Below are positions 52,937 to 61,650 of a stretch of DNA of 64,000 nt, piece by piece (within the stretch, counting starts at the first letter, position 1; each line of letters begins with the position of its first letter). The notes below the pieces were generated by a model. That model had not been told where the DNA came from, ran no database searches, and was given only the letters and a program-made list of their open reading frames with translations. Source of the DNA: Mycobacterium sp. 1245805.9 (GTDB taxonomy: Bacteria > Actinomycetota > Actinomycetes > Mycobacteriales > Mycobacteriaceae); NCBI RefSeq assembly GCF_001672915.1, contig NZ_LZKR01000093.1, positions 54,802 to 118,801 of the forward strand. The letters run 5' to 3'. Both the position numbers and the translations under genes were made by a program.

Positions 52937-53998
52937 CTAGCGCTCGATCTTGTCCATCGGGCTGGAGCGCTCCAGCATGCCGATCGTCTCCTCGCCATCC
53001 CACCGGTAGCGGGCGCCGGCCTGCTGCAGAGCCGGGAACGTCCAGTTCGCGAGCTTGGCAAGCTGCTCGGCCGGCACCTCGCCGGGATCGATGATGTCGT
53101 GGGTGGAGACGACGGTTTCGCCCGCGATCCGTTCGGTGCCGTTGGCGGTCTCGAGCACCAGCGAGACGTCCTCGCCGCATGGTTGCAGCTGCCTCAGCCA
53201 GGGCGCCTCCACCACCCGGGCCGGGATCAGGCCGCCGCCGCCGTCGAACACGTATCCCTCGTTGAATGTGGGCCGCCCGTCCGGTCGCGGCGGATAGGCG
53301 ATGTAGCCGAACCCCCGACCGCTCGGAAACAGCGCCGACTGCCAGCAGTGCCCCCAGAACCCTTCCAGCCGGCGCACACCCTGGCGCCGGATGCGCAAGC
53401 CGCTGCCGGTGAAGGGGTGTTCGCGGCCCGCCACCCGCACCGATCCCGTGGCCCGGAACAGTTGCTCGTAGCGCGGCCCGCCCATCAGGTCGCCCTCGAC
53501 GGACGTCTTCAGCGCCGATGCGGCGTCGTTCCGCAGCGCGCCCTGCACCCATGGGGGCACGGCCATTTTCGCCTCGACGTCGAAGCGCAGATCGACCAGC
53601 TCACCTTGCTTGCGGCCGTCGGCGAGGTTGGCGGACGACGTGGCGATCGCCTTGCCGTCGAACGTCATCGTCCACGCGTCGAACGGCTCGACGCACGTGA
53701 ACCCGAGCGGGCCCGCGCCGAGCACGGTCGGCTTGCCATCGCGGCCGGCGACGGGCCAGCTGTCGCCGTCGTCGCGCACCCGATACACCCTGCCGTCCGA
53801 AAACGCGACGTTGACCTGAAGGCCGTGGGACCCCCAATTCGCGCTCACCGCCTCGATCCCGATCCGCGGCAGGCCCACCTCGCCGCGCTCGTCGAACACC
53901 CAGAAGCTCACCGAATCGCGCATCTCGGGGTTGTCCGGCCGCTCGGCGAACATGTACTCGCGCGCCAGGTCGATGCCGCCCGTCAGGTCGATCGTCAT
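52937..53998 (-). CDS. Beta-rich protein of unknown function (DUF7064-like)
   Basis: 353 residues with two apparent lipocalin-like halves; SVSFWVFDERGEVGLPRIGIEAV in the first and YIAYPPRPDGRPTFNEGYVFDGG in the second. The pattern resembles AttH/CrtC-like hydratase-fold proteins, but catalytic residues cannot be assigned. It lies 16 bp after the sulfotransferase stop on the same strand, so the pair is an operon. Such proteins are often found next to steroid or terpenoid catabolism genes. The label is tentative. Confidence 0.6.
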   Translation of the reverse strand: MTIDLTGGIDLAREYMFAERPDNPEMRDSVSFWVFDERGEVGLPRIGIEAVSANWGSHGLQVNVAFSDGRVYRVRDDGDSWPVAGRDGKPTVLGAGPLGFTCVEPFDAWTMTFDGKAIATSSANLADGRKQGELVDLRFDVEAKMAVPPWVQGALRNDAASALKTSVEGDLMGGPRYEQLFRATGSVRVAGREHPFTGSGLRIRRQGVRRLEGFWGHCWQSALFPSGRGFGYIAYPPRPDGRPTFNEGYVFDGGGGLIPARVVEAPWLRQLQPCGEDVSLVLETANGTERIAGETVVSTHDIIDPGEVPAEQLAKLANWTFPALQQAGARYRWDGEETIGMLERSSPMDKIER

Positions 53999-54014
53999 GC
54001 CTGTCTCTCCATCT

Positions 54015-55145
54015 CTAATGGCCGAGCCACCGCTGCGACCGCTCGACGTATTGGGCGAACAGCGGCCGAATTGCGTTGATTTCCAAGCCGAATTCCTCGG
54101 GTACGGCCTTCGGGTGCGGCTCGCGGTGTTCCGCGTTCTCGGCCCACCAGTCGCGCATTCCGGCCTCGAACTCCTCGGTGACCGGTTCGCCGAGCCACTG
54201 GTAGAGGCGGCGCACCTCACCGATCGGGTCGGCCTGCATGGCACCGAACCCGATGTCGAAGAATCGGTCTTCGGCTCCGTCGTCGCGAAACTTCACTGCC
54301 CGCTGCATGCCGATCGACCACTGGTGCACGTTCAACTCGCCGAGGTAGCGGCGGTCGAGGTAGTCGGTGAAGCCGCCGACGATGTCGGCGTACACGTCGG
54401 CCACCGACAGGATCACGTCCGTCGGATCGCGGTGCGTCATAACGAATTTGGCGTCCGGGAACGCCCGGTCGAGGTAGTCGAGGGACAACACGTGGGCGGG
54501 CGTCTTCAGCCGCCATGGGCGGGCGGGTTCGCCCCAGGCCAGCAGCTTGAGGACTCGCCGCTCGTATCGGTAGGTCGACGTGAAATCCGCCCGGTCGACC
54601 AACCAAGTCGAATACGACGGGATCTGGGCGTACGCCTGGAAGATCTGGGACTTGAAATCCAATGCCATCAGGTCGAGGCACTCCATCGGCCCGTGAATGT
54701 CCTGGGGAACATGATGCCGCGAGCCGGCGACGATCTTCAGCTCACCGGACGGAATGCGCGGGTCCGCGCCTCGGACGGTCGACGGTGGCGGGCAGGGCTG
54801 GGTCGACTCCCAGCTGCGTAGGTAACGGACATTCGGATCCCGGGCCAGCAGGAACGACAATGCCGTCGACCCGGTGCGCGGCAGGCCGAGCCCGAAGAGG
54901 GGCGCATCGATCGAGACCTCGTCGATTTCGGGATGTCGCCGATACCAATCCTCGACGCACAGCCGCTGCGCAAGATGAAGGCCGATGCGGCCGTAGACGA
55001 ATGCTTCGCCGCGCGCGTTCAACCGGGCCTCGTCTTGTAATGCACGCAGGAAGATCTCGAGGCCCTCGCGGAAGGAATCGTCGCCGAAGTCCTCGAGCCC
55101 CGTTCGCTCGACGGCCGCGGTCATCAACTCGCCGGGTGATGCCAC
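54015..55145 (-). CDS. Sulfotransferase-family protein
   Basis: 376 residues. The 5'-phosphosulfate loop (GLGLPRTGSTALSFLLAR, ~95-112) and a 3'-phosphate contact region (FVMTHRDPTDVILSVADVY) match bacterial PAPS-dependent sulfotransferases. The N-terminal extension (about 90 residues) is common in the mycobacterial group that acts on lipids or sterol-like alcohols. The GTG at 55145 follows GGAGGA. It is divergent from its neighbouring TetR gene, with a 16-bp perfect palindrome between them. Confidence 0.85.
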   Translation of the reverse strand: MASPGELMTAAVERTGLEDFGDDSFREGLEIFLRALQDEARLNARGEAFVYGRIGLHLAQRLCVEDWYRRHPEIDEVSIDAPLFGLGLPRTGSTALSFLLARDPNVRYLRSWESTQPCPPPSTVRGADPRIPSGELKIVAGSRHHVPQDIHGPMECLDLMALDFKSQIFQAYAQIPSYSTWLVDRADFTSTYRYERRVLKLLAWGEPARPWRLKTPAHVLSLDYLDRAFPDAKFVMTHRDPTDVILSVADVYADIVGGFTDYLDRRYLGELNVHQWSIGMQRAVKFRDDGAEDRFFDIGFGAMQADPIGEVRRLYQWLGEPVTEEFEAGMRDWWAENAEHREPHPKAVPEEFGLEINAIRPLFAQYVERSQRWLGH

Positions 55146-55164
55146 GATGCTTCCTCCAATTTCG

Positions 55165-55180
55165 TGGCAGTATACTGCCA
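55165..55180. promoter_or_regulatory. 16-bp perfect palindrome between sulfotransferase and TetR genes
   Basis: TGGCAGTATACTGCCA is fully symmetric. Its centre contains TATACT, which reads as the -10 box of the rightward TetR gene. It lies 20 bp before the sulfotransferase start, so a bound TetR dimer could block both promoters. Confidence 0.8.
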
Positions 55181-55185
55181 TGATT

Positions 55186-55848
55186 ATGAGTGCGTCGTCA
55201 ATTGCTGCCCGGCGCAGCTACGACAACCGTGCGCGACGCCAGAAGGCGGCCGAAACCCGGGAGCGGATCGTCGCCGCCGGCACGGACCTGGTGCATGGCT
55301 TCGACACGTGGGACTGGCGGGACCTGACTTTTCGGGCCGTCGCCGAACGCGCGGGCGTCGGCGAGCGCACCGTCTATCGGCACTTCCCGACCGAGCGGCA
55401 TCTCCATGACGCGGTCATGCAGCGGTTGGAATCCGAAGCGGGCATCCGTTACGAGGACGTGGATCTGGGTAACCTCGCCGAGGTCACCGCTCGCGTTTTC
55501 GCTTCGCTGCAACGGTTTTCGGTGCGCCAGTCCATGCAGGCGCCGGACGACCCCACCTTTGTCACCGTCGACCATCGCCGGCGTGAGGCCTTGCTGCGTG
55601 CCGTCTCGGCGGCCGCCCCGCAGTGGTCGGAAACCGATCGACGAGTGGTAGCCGGCTTGCTTGACGTGCTATGGAACCTGCCCAGCTACGAGCGCCTCGT
55701 CGGGGTCTGGAACGTCGACGGCGACGACGCGACGCTGGCGATCGGCTGGCTCATGGACAAGGTGATCCAATCGATCGAACAAGACCAGCCCGTCGTCACG
55801 GAGCAACGAGATACGTTCCGTGCCCCTCGATCACCGCGTCGCCGCTGA
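55186..55848 (+). CDS. TetR-family regulator divergent from the sulfotransferase
   Basis: 220 residues. Helix-turn-helix: RERIVAAGTDLVHGFDTWDWRDLTFRAVAERAGVGERTVYRHFPTERHL. ATG at 55186 is preferred, as the -10 TATACT at 55171-55176 would start transcription near 55182; ATG at 55180 would then precede the mRNA start. The C-terminal coding end overlaps the convergent SnoaL gene by 53 bp. It is the likely repressor of the sulfotransferase operon through the palindrome at 55165. Confidence 0.87.
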   Translation: MSASSIAARRSYDNRARRQKAAETRERIVAAGTDLVHGFDTWDWRDLTFRAVAERAGVGERTVYRHFPTERHLHDAVMQRLESEAGIRYEDVDLGNLAEVTARVFASLQRFSVRQSMQAPDDPTFVTVDHRRREALLRAVSAAAPQWSETDRRVVAGLLDVLWNLPSYERLVGVWNVDGDDATLAIGWLMDKVIQSIEQDQPVVTEQRDTFRAPRSPRRR

Positions 55849-56152
55849 ACCGCAAGACCTCGCTCACCAGTTTGTCGTTCTGGTTTCGGTACGCGATGAC
55901 GATCGTGTCGATTCCCCGGTAGACGCCCTCCACGGCGAACCGGAGATCGGGAACGCGCGCCAAGGCGCGGGTCCAGTAGTCCCGCAGCGCGGGTTTGCCC
56001 CGAACGACCCCGGCCGTTTCCGGGAGCAGCTCCGCCGCCACCGGTGAGGTGAATACCACGTCCTCGTGGAAGTGTTTCAACACGGACTCGACGTCGTGGG
56101 AATTCCACGCCGCGACCCACTGCTCGGCGAAGGCGGCCGCGTCAACGTTCAC
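55796..56152 (-). CDS. SnoaL/NTF2-like protein
   Basis: 118 residues: FAEQWVAAWNSHDVESVLKHFHEDVVFTSPVAAEL, then GKPALRDYWTRALARVPDLRFAVEGVYRGIDTIVIAYR, the standard NTF2-like helices and sheet. Its final 53 bp overlap the end of the TetR gene on the other strand. The GTG at 56152 is the only good start. Ligand and reaction unknown. Confidence 0.78.
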   Translation of the reverse strand: MNVDAAAFAEQWVAAWNSHDVESVLKHFHEDVVFTSPVAAELLPETAGVVRGKPALRDYWTRALARVPDLRFAVEGVYRGIDTIVIAYRNQNDKLVSEVLRFSGDAVIEGHGTYLVAP

Positions 56153-56214
56153 GGTGGACGACTGTACTTCGGGTGGCGGGGCGACCGGGCGCCGATGTGG
56201 TAGACAGACCGCGT

Positions 56215-57690
56215 ATGCCCGATGATCCGTTGCCCATCACCGGCCAGACCTGCTGGCGCGTGGAGCGCGCCGACCAGCTGGCCTGCATCATCGACGCCGC
56301 CGAGTACTTTCGCCAGGTCAAGGCGGCGATGCTGCGGGCCCAACGTCGAATCATCTTGATCGGCTGGGACTTCGACGCCAGGACTGCATTCGAACGAGGA
56401 GGCAAGAAGCTCGCCGGCCCCAACCAGCTGGGTGCCTTTCTGTACTGGCTGCTATGGCGACGACCTGACCTCGAAATTTACGTGCTGAAATCCAACCTTC
56501 GCCTGCTGCCGGTGTTCGACGGGATTTGGTACGGCGTCACGCCCGTGTCGGTGGTGAATCGGCTCAGCAGCAGGCGATTGCGCCTGGCCGTCGATGGAGC
56601 CCGTCCGACCGGCGCCGTCCATCACCAAAAGATCGTGATCGTCGACGACGTCCTGGCGTTCTGCGGCGGCATCGACCTCACCCTGGATCGGTGGGATACC
56701 CCAGAACACAAGCACAACAACCGTTTTCGTCGCGCGCTCGGCCGCAGGTACTGTCCCCGACACGAGGTCGCGGCCGCGGTGGACGGCGCCGCGGCGCGGG
56801 CGCTCGCCGAGGTCGCCCGGGACAGGTGGCGTGACGCGACCGAGGAGTCGCTGGCCCCGATCGAATCGGCGCGCGCCGTGTGGCCCGGTGGCCTGCGGCC
56901 CATCCTGCGCGATGTCGAGGTCGGGATCGCGCGCACGTTGCCCACATTCGGTGGTCGCGACGAGATCCGCGAGGTGGAAGCGCTCAACCTCGCGGCGATT
57001 GCGGCGGCACGTCACACCATTTATCTGGAGAACCAGTACCTGGCGGCCCGACAGGTGGTCGAGGCGCTGGCCGCTCGGCTCCAAGAGCCTGACGGTCCCG
57101 AGATCGTCATCGTCCTTCCCCGCCGCGGACTGAACCGGCTAGAACGCGAGACGATGGACAGCGCACGCCACCGGCTCATCCAACAGCTCTGGGCGGCCGA
57201 CGAATACCGCCGCCTGGGCGTCTACTGGGCGGTCACCGACGGCGGGTCGCAGATCTACATTCACTCGAAGATATTGGTCGTCGACGATTGGCTGTTGCGC
57301 GTCGGCTCGTCGAACTTCAACAACCGGTCGCTGGGGTTCGACAGTGAGTGCGACCTCGCCGTCGAGGCGGACCCGAATACCGGAGCGCACCAACATATCC
57401 GGCGAGCCATCGAGTCGGTGCGCCAACAACTGGTGTGTGAGCATCTGGGGATTTCCGTCGATGAGTTCGACCGGACGATGCGGGAGGGAAAGTCCTTCCT
57501 GCAGGCCGTCGAGGCGCTGCGCGGTATGGGCAAGACCTTGCGGCGATTCACCGAGCGGACCGTGGCCGGCGAGGACAGCGCGCTGGCCGAGAACGAGCTG
57601 ATGGATCCGGATCACGTTCCACGATCCCTCGGCCGCAGCATGCGGCGGTTGATCACCAGACTGTCCGCGCAACCGCGCGGTTCGCGCTGA
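56215..57690 (+). CDS. Phospholipase-D-superfamily enzyme
   Basis: 491 residues with two HKD-type motifs: HHQKIVIVDD (about residue 139) and IHSKILVVDDWLLRVGSSNFNNRS (about 347). Each gives the H-x-K-x4-D catalytic set. The length and the N-terminal segment RRIILIGWDFDARTAFERGG fit soluble PLD-type phosphodiesterases rather than membrane cardiolipin synthases, since no N-terminal helices are present. It would hydrolyse or transfer phosphatidyl groups. Start ATG at 56215; no strong ribosome site. Confidence 0.85.
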   Translation: MPDDPLPITGQTCWRVERADQLACIIDAAEYFRQVKAAMLRAQRRIILIGWDFDARTAFERGGKKLAGPNQLGAFLYWLLWRRPDLEIYVLKSNLRLLPVFDGIWYGVTPVSVVNRLSSRRLRLAVDGARPTGAVHHQKIVIVDDVLAFCGGIDLTLDRWDTPEHKHNNRFRRALGRRYCPRHEVAAAVDGAAARALAEVARDRWRDATEESLAPIESARAVWPGGLRPILRDVEVGIARTLPTFGGRDEIREVEALNLAAIAAARHTIYLENQYLAARQVVEALAARLQEPDGPEIVIVLPRRGLNRLERETMDSARHRLIQQLWAADEYRRLGVYWAVTDGGSQIYIHSKILVVDDWLLRVGSSNFNNRSLGFDSECDLAVEADPNTGAHQHIRRAIESVRQQLVCEHLGISVDEFDRTMREGKSFLQAVEALRGMGKTLRRFTERTVAGEDSALAENELMDPDHVPRSLGRSMRRLITRLSAQPRGSR

Positions 57691-57798
57691 AATTCTGAAC
57701 GGGCCCTGGTTTTCAGGTGGATAAGTAGCATACGACGGAGGTTCGGTCGTCCGCGCAGACGAACGGTGGTGGCAAGGAGGGGCCAGGGGCGTCGAAAT

Positions 57799-58884
57799 AT
57801 GCACTGGATCGGCGTGTGGTGGCGTCAACCCGACCACTATGACTGGTTGTCGGACTACCTCGCCGCGCGCGGACTGCAGCCCTTTGTCCGCTTTTTGCTG
57901 GTCGCCATCCTGACGACCCTGGCCGCGGCGACATTACTGATGCTGGGCAGCCCGTCGGGTCCACGGACCCCCACGGGGCGCGCCGTGGCGGTGGCTTTCA
58001 TCGTGCTCCTGGCGGGAATGGCGCTGGTGTGGCTGCGCGGCTGGCCGACGCTGATTCAGTCCCAGGTGTTTTCGACGACGGGGACGCTGGGCATTGCCGC
58101 GACGTGCCTGATCGAGAGCGACCCGCTCAGCGGGCTGCTGGGTTGCGCCGCATTCGGGGGCCTCGCCGGGTACGTCGCGTTTTTTCATTCGGCTCGCCTC
58201 CTGGTCTTCACCCTCGGCACGGCCTTGGTTACCGCGGGGGTGTGCGCCGCGCGGGTCGCGGTGGCCGGTGATGTGTCGATGGCCGCAGCCAAACTGCTGG
58301 TTCTCAGCGCGGGCATCCTGGCGGTGCCGTTCTGCGGCCAGATCCTGGTTCATTGGCTGTCGGTGGACGCCCTGAAGTCCTCCACCGATCCGCTCACCGG
58401 CTTGCGCAACCGGCGGGGCTTTTATCGCTCCGCGTCCAGGCTACTGACCGGCCAGACCCCCGCCCCCTGTCTCAGCGTGTTGATGCTCGATCTGGACAAT
58501 TTCAAACGCATCAACGATACCTACGGCCACGCCACCGGGGACCGCATCCTGGTGGCCGTGGCCGACAACCTGCGGCGAATCAGCCGTGGCGGAACGGTTC
58601 TCGCCCGGGTCGGTGGCGAGGAATTCCTGGTCGCCGAGACGATCGGAATTCAAGACGCGCTGCGGACCGCCGAGGCCATGCGCTCGGCCATCGCCGACAC
58701 CCCCTGGGGCGTGACGGCGAGCTTGGGCGTCAGCAGTATCCAACTGCCGCGGGAAGGCGCAACGGTCAACCGGCAGGTCGTCGAACGCCTCGTCGATGCC
58801 GCCGACGGCGCGATGTATGAGGCGAAACGCGCTGGGGGAAACCAGATTCGGCACGCCGACATTCCGGTTCCGCCCGCCCGCTGA
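57799..58884 (+). CDS. Membrane diguanylate cyclase (GGDEF), second copy
   Basis: 361 residues. It starts with WWRQPDHYDWL at residues ~7-17, has about six membrane helices (30-195), and then a GGDEF domain with DPLTGLRNRRGF, MLDLDNFKRINDTYGHATGD and an intact GGEEF. The residue preceding the active site where I-site RxxD would lie is RGGT, so product inhibition is not expected. It is a paralogue of the gene at 42925 with the same N-terminal signature. Start uncertain: an AGGAGG lies 18 nt before this ATG, too far for normal initiation. Confidence 0.88.
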   Translation: MHWIGVWWRQPDHYDWLSDYLAARGLQPFVRFLLVAILTTLAAATLLMLGSPSGPRTPTGRAVAVAFIVLLAGMALVWLRGWPTLIQSQVFSTTGTLGIAATCLIESDPLSGLLGCAAFGGLAGYVAFFHSARLLVFTLGTALVTAGVCAARVAVAGDVSMAAAKLLVLSAGILAVPFCGQILVHWLSVDALKSSTDPLTGLRNRRGFYRSASRLLTGQTPAPCLSVLMLDLDNFKRINDTYGHATGDRILVAVADNLRRISRGGTVLARVGGEEFLVAETIGIQDALRTAEAMRSAIADTPWGVTASLGVSSIQLPREGATVNRQVVERLVDAADGAMYEAKRAGGNQIRHADIPVPPAR

Positions 58885-58913
58885 GAAACGGCGCCGCGCC
58901 CATTCGCGGTTGG

Positions 58914-59552
58914 TCAGGAAGCGGTCCCGGAGATCGTCGGCTCTTCCGGGACAAGCACGTCGACCAAGCGCTCGACACGCTCGGCCACCGCCGAACGCGG
59001 CACCCGGATCGCGGACACGTCGTCGAAGTGACAAAGCCCGAGGAGGAGGAGAAAGACGACCTTGGTGGTGGCCTTCGGGTTCGGATCGGTGCCGGAGAGC
59101 GCCCCGACGAACCGGTCGGCGTACTCCTGATGCCACCGGCTTATCAGGGACGCCAACCGCGCGTCGCGGCGGCTAGCGAGGTGCAGCTCGGCAATCAGGC
59201 GCCGGTTTTGGCGCATCCCGGGCTGCAGATAGGCCATTGCGATCGCATGGAGTGGGCGTTCGCCACGACCGTTCCGCAGGGCGGCGGCGGTAATTTGCTC
59301 GAGGGCACGCACCGCGGCGGCGTACAGCAGCTCCTCCCGGTTGTGGAAGTGGTTGTAGACCGCGGTGGGTGATACGCCGGCCCGCTCGGCGATCAGCGGG
59401 AGAGTGCTGCCTTCGAATCCCCGTTCAACGCACACCGCCGCGGCCGCCTCCAGCAGTCGCCGGGTGGTGACCTGCCCACTGGAGTTGGGTGGCCGTCCTC
59501 GGGATCGTCGCGCCGGAGCCGGCGGCCGTGTCCTTGCAAAATGAGTGCCCAT
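58914..59552 (-). CDS. TetR-family regulator
   Basis: 212 residues. The DNA-binding part is TTRRLLEAAAAVCVERGFEGSTLPLIAERAGVSPTAVYNHFHNREELL, after an Arg/Pro-rich start. The ATG at 59552 has TAGTTT at -11 to -6 and lies within an inverted repeat, indicating autorepression of a nearly leaderless transcript. It is divergent from the third Rieske oxygenase (start 59605), which it likely controls. Confidence 0.87.
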   Translation of the reverse strand: MGTHFARTRPPAPARRSRGRPPNSSGQVTTRRLLEAAAAVCVERGFEGSTLPLIAERAGVSPTAVYNHFHNREELLYAAAVRALEQITAAALRNGRGERPLHAIAMAYLQPGMRQNRRLIAELHLASRRDARLASLISRWHQEYADRFVGALSGTDPNPKATTKVVFLLLLGLCHFDDVSAIRVPRSAVAERVERLVDVLVPEEPTISGTAS

Positions 59553-59556
59553 TCAT
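59541..59556. promoter_or_regulatory. Inverted repeat over the tetR start codon
   Basis: ATGAGTG and CATTCAT arms around 2 nt, with 6 of 7 pairs symmetric, cover the TetR ATG (59552) and lie about 50 bp before the divergent Rieske oxygenase start. Candidate shared operator. Confidence 0.5.
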
Positions 59557-59604
59557 AAAACTATCCCACAGGAAGATCGGCGGCAGGCCGGAGACGAGGT
59601 AACC

Positions 59605-60837
59605 ATGGGCATCGGTTCCCACGCGGTGGACGCGGTATTGGAGTGTTCCCGGTCGGAGGCGGCGCGGCGCGCGTACCCGGCGGGGTTCCCGGTGTTGCCG
59701 CCCGTGCCGGGCGCACGCTATTCGGATCCTGGTTTCGCCGAGCTCGAGGCCGCGGCGGTGTTTTCCCGCTCATGGCTGTTCGTCGCCCATGCGGACCAAC
59801 TGCGCAACCCGGGCGACTACCTCCTGCTCGACCAGCTCGACAGGCCCGTCATGCTCGTTCGCGGCGGGGACGGCGTCGTCCGCGCGTTCTATAACACCTG
59901 CCGCCATCGCGGCGCCGCCCTCGTCGAGGAATCACAGGGGAACGTCGGCCGCCGGCTGACCTGTCCGTTCCACGCCTGGACGTACTCACTGGACGGCAAG
60001 CTGGCCGGGTACCCGGAGGCGCCGAACTTCCCCGACCTCGACCGTGACTGTCACGCCCTGGCCGAGCTGCGGTGTGCCTGCTGGGGTCCGCTGGTGTTCG
60101 TCAATCTCGACGCCGACTCGGCGCCACTGTCCGACTTCCTCGGCCCCGTCGGTGACGACCTCAGCGACTTCGAGGACCTCGACGGTCGCCTGCACCTGGT
60201 GGATCGCACGGTTCGCCACGTGCCGGTCAACTGGAAGGTTCCGGTCGACGCGAACCTCGAGAGCTACCACGTCAATTACGTACACCGGACGACGGCGGCG
60301 CGAACACTTCAACAGGCGGGGACCGGCATCCAGTTGCTGCCGAACGGCCACTCCCGCATGCTCGTCCCCTTCCGCGACGGCGTGGACGGAGAGGCGCTGT
60401 CGCCGTTCCCGTGCGTGTTCCCCGGCCTCGGTGAGCTGCCGTTTCGCGGCACGTTCTCCTATCACGTGTTCCCGAACCTGAGCATCGTGTTCGCCGGTAC
60501 GGGATTCGTCTTCCTGATCACCAATTGGCCCACCGGCCCATCGACGTCGGCGTACAACGTGCACTGGTGCTCGTCGCTGGGTCCGGGCGACGACGCAAAC
60601 CGGCAAACCAACGAGATGGTGATCGGGGCCTTGTCCCGGGTGCTGTTCGAGGACCTCGACGTCCTGCCCGGCCAGCAGCGTTCTCTCGATGCCGGCACCC
60701 TGGAATCGCTGCGCCTCGGCTACCAGGAGCGGCGCATCTACCACCTACACGAGGTGATCGACCAAACCATCGGCGCCGAGCACGTTCCGGAATCCCTTCG
60801 GGTCCCGACCCTGCTCGCGCCGTTCGTGCAGGGCTGA
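59605..60837 (+). CDS. Rieske oxygenase, alpha subunit (third of three)
   Basis: 410 residues. Rieske ligands CRH and CPFH, and the mononuclear site in NWKVPVDANLESYHVNYVHRTTA. The N-terminal ~35 residues are more divergent than in the other two copies. The ATG at 59605 has GAGG 4 nt upstream. The double NTF2-like gene starts 1 bp after its stop, so the two proteins may interact; classical beta subunits also have an NTF2-like fold. No local reductase. Confidence 0.9.
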   Translation: MGIGSHAVDAVLECSRSEAARRAYPAGFPVLPPVPGARYSDPGFAELEAAAVFSRSWLFVAHADQLRNPGDYLLLDQLDRPVMLVRGGDGVVRAFYNTCRHRGAALVEESQGNVGRRLTCPFHAWTYSLDGKLAGYPEAPNFPDLDRDCHALAELRCACWGPLVFVNLDADSAPLSDFLGPVGDDLSDFEDLDGRLHLVDRTVRHVPVNWKVPVDANLESYHVNYVHRTTAARTLQQAGTGIQLLPNGHSRMLVPFRDGVDGEALSPFPCVFPGLGELPFRGTFSYHVFPNLSIVFAGTGFVFLITNWPTGPSTSAYNVHWCSSLGPGDDANRQTNEMVIGALSRVLFEDLDVLPGQQRSLDAGTLESLRLGYQERRIYHLHEVIDQTIGAEHVPESLRVPTLLAPFVQG

Positions 60838-60838
60838 C

Positions 60839-61639
60839 GTGCATCCCTTCGTCGCGCTGATGCGCAAGTACTGCATCGACTACACGAACTCGCACGATCA
60901 ATCCCTGTATCCGGAGATCATGGAGCCCGACTACGTCGTCCACATCAACGGCTTGTCCCTGGTCCGGTCGACCACCTACGCGGAGGCGGTTCGTCAAATC
61001 TTCGATGCGGCACCGGGTTTGGGCATCGTCGTCCACGAGTTCGTGCTCAACGGCGATCGGCTGTGCATGCACTTCAGCGAGCACGCGGCCATGCCGGCCG
61101 GTGGGGCGCGGGGGCTCGCGTGCTGGCGTGGCATCGGCCTGTACAAGTGGAACGGCCATCGACTGACGGAGAACTACGTCGAGCAGGATTATTTCGCCAT
61201 GCAGGCGCAGATCGCGAGCGGCCGCCCACACCCGCTGATGCCGCCGCACATCGATCCGTGGACGACGACCGAGGCGGTACCGGCAGATCCCGACGCCGAA
61301 CAAGCCGTGCGCGCCTGGCTCGAGGCGGCGGACCTTGCGGCCGCGCCGTCACACGACATCGACGACGCGCGTACCGGCGCCACCTACCAAGCGGTGCTCG
61401 ACCCCCGGGAGGTGGTGGTCAACGATCTCTTCTCCGGGGGCGCGGATGTGCCCTTCCACGTCACGATCCGGGGCCGGTACCGAGGCGGCCTCGGCGCCGC
61501 TGCCGACGCCCACGTCGGGATGCCGGCCACGCTGCAAGTTGCCGGCATCGCTCGGGTCGCAGACGGTGCCGTCGCGTCCGTCAGCGCGGTGACGGCGCGC
61601 TCACAGGCGCTGGCCGAGCTCACCCGCGGGTGGCAGTGA
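60839..61639 (+). CDS. Double NTF2-like (SnoaL) protein linked to a Rieske oxygenase
   Basis: 266 residues, probably two tandem NTF2-like modules (about 1-135 and 150-266). The first has YCIDYTNSHDQSLYPEIMEPDYVVHINGLSL and YKWNGHRLTENYVEQDYFAM; the second is shorter and beta-rich. The GTG at 60839 begins 1 bp after the oxygenase stop codon. Double-domain relatives are usually labelled hypothetical or ester cyclase-like. A role as a structural subunit of the oxygenase is inference. Confidence 0.7.
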   Translation: MHPFVALMRKYCIDYTNSHDQSLYPEIMEPDYVVHINGLSLVRSTTYAEAVRQIFDAAPGLGIVVHEFVLNGDRLCMHFSEHAAMPAGGARGLACWRGIGLYKWNGHRLTENYVEQDYFAMQAQIASGRPHPLMPPHIDPWTTTEAVPADPDAEQAVRAWLEAADLAAAPSHDIDDARTGATYQAVLDPREVVVNDLFSGGADVPFHVTIRGRYRGGLGAAADAHVGMPATLQVAGIARVADGAVASVSAVTARSQALAELTRGWQ

Positions 61640-61650
61640 CCGCTTTCCGC

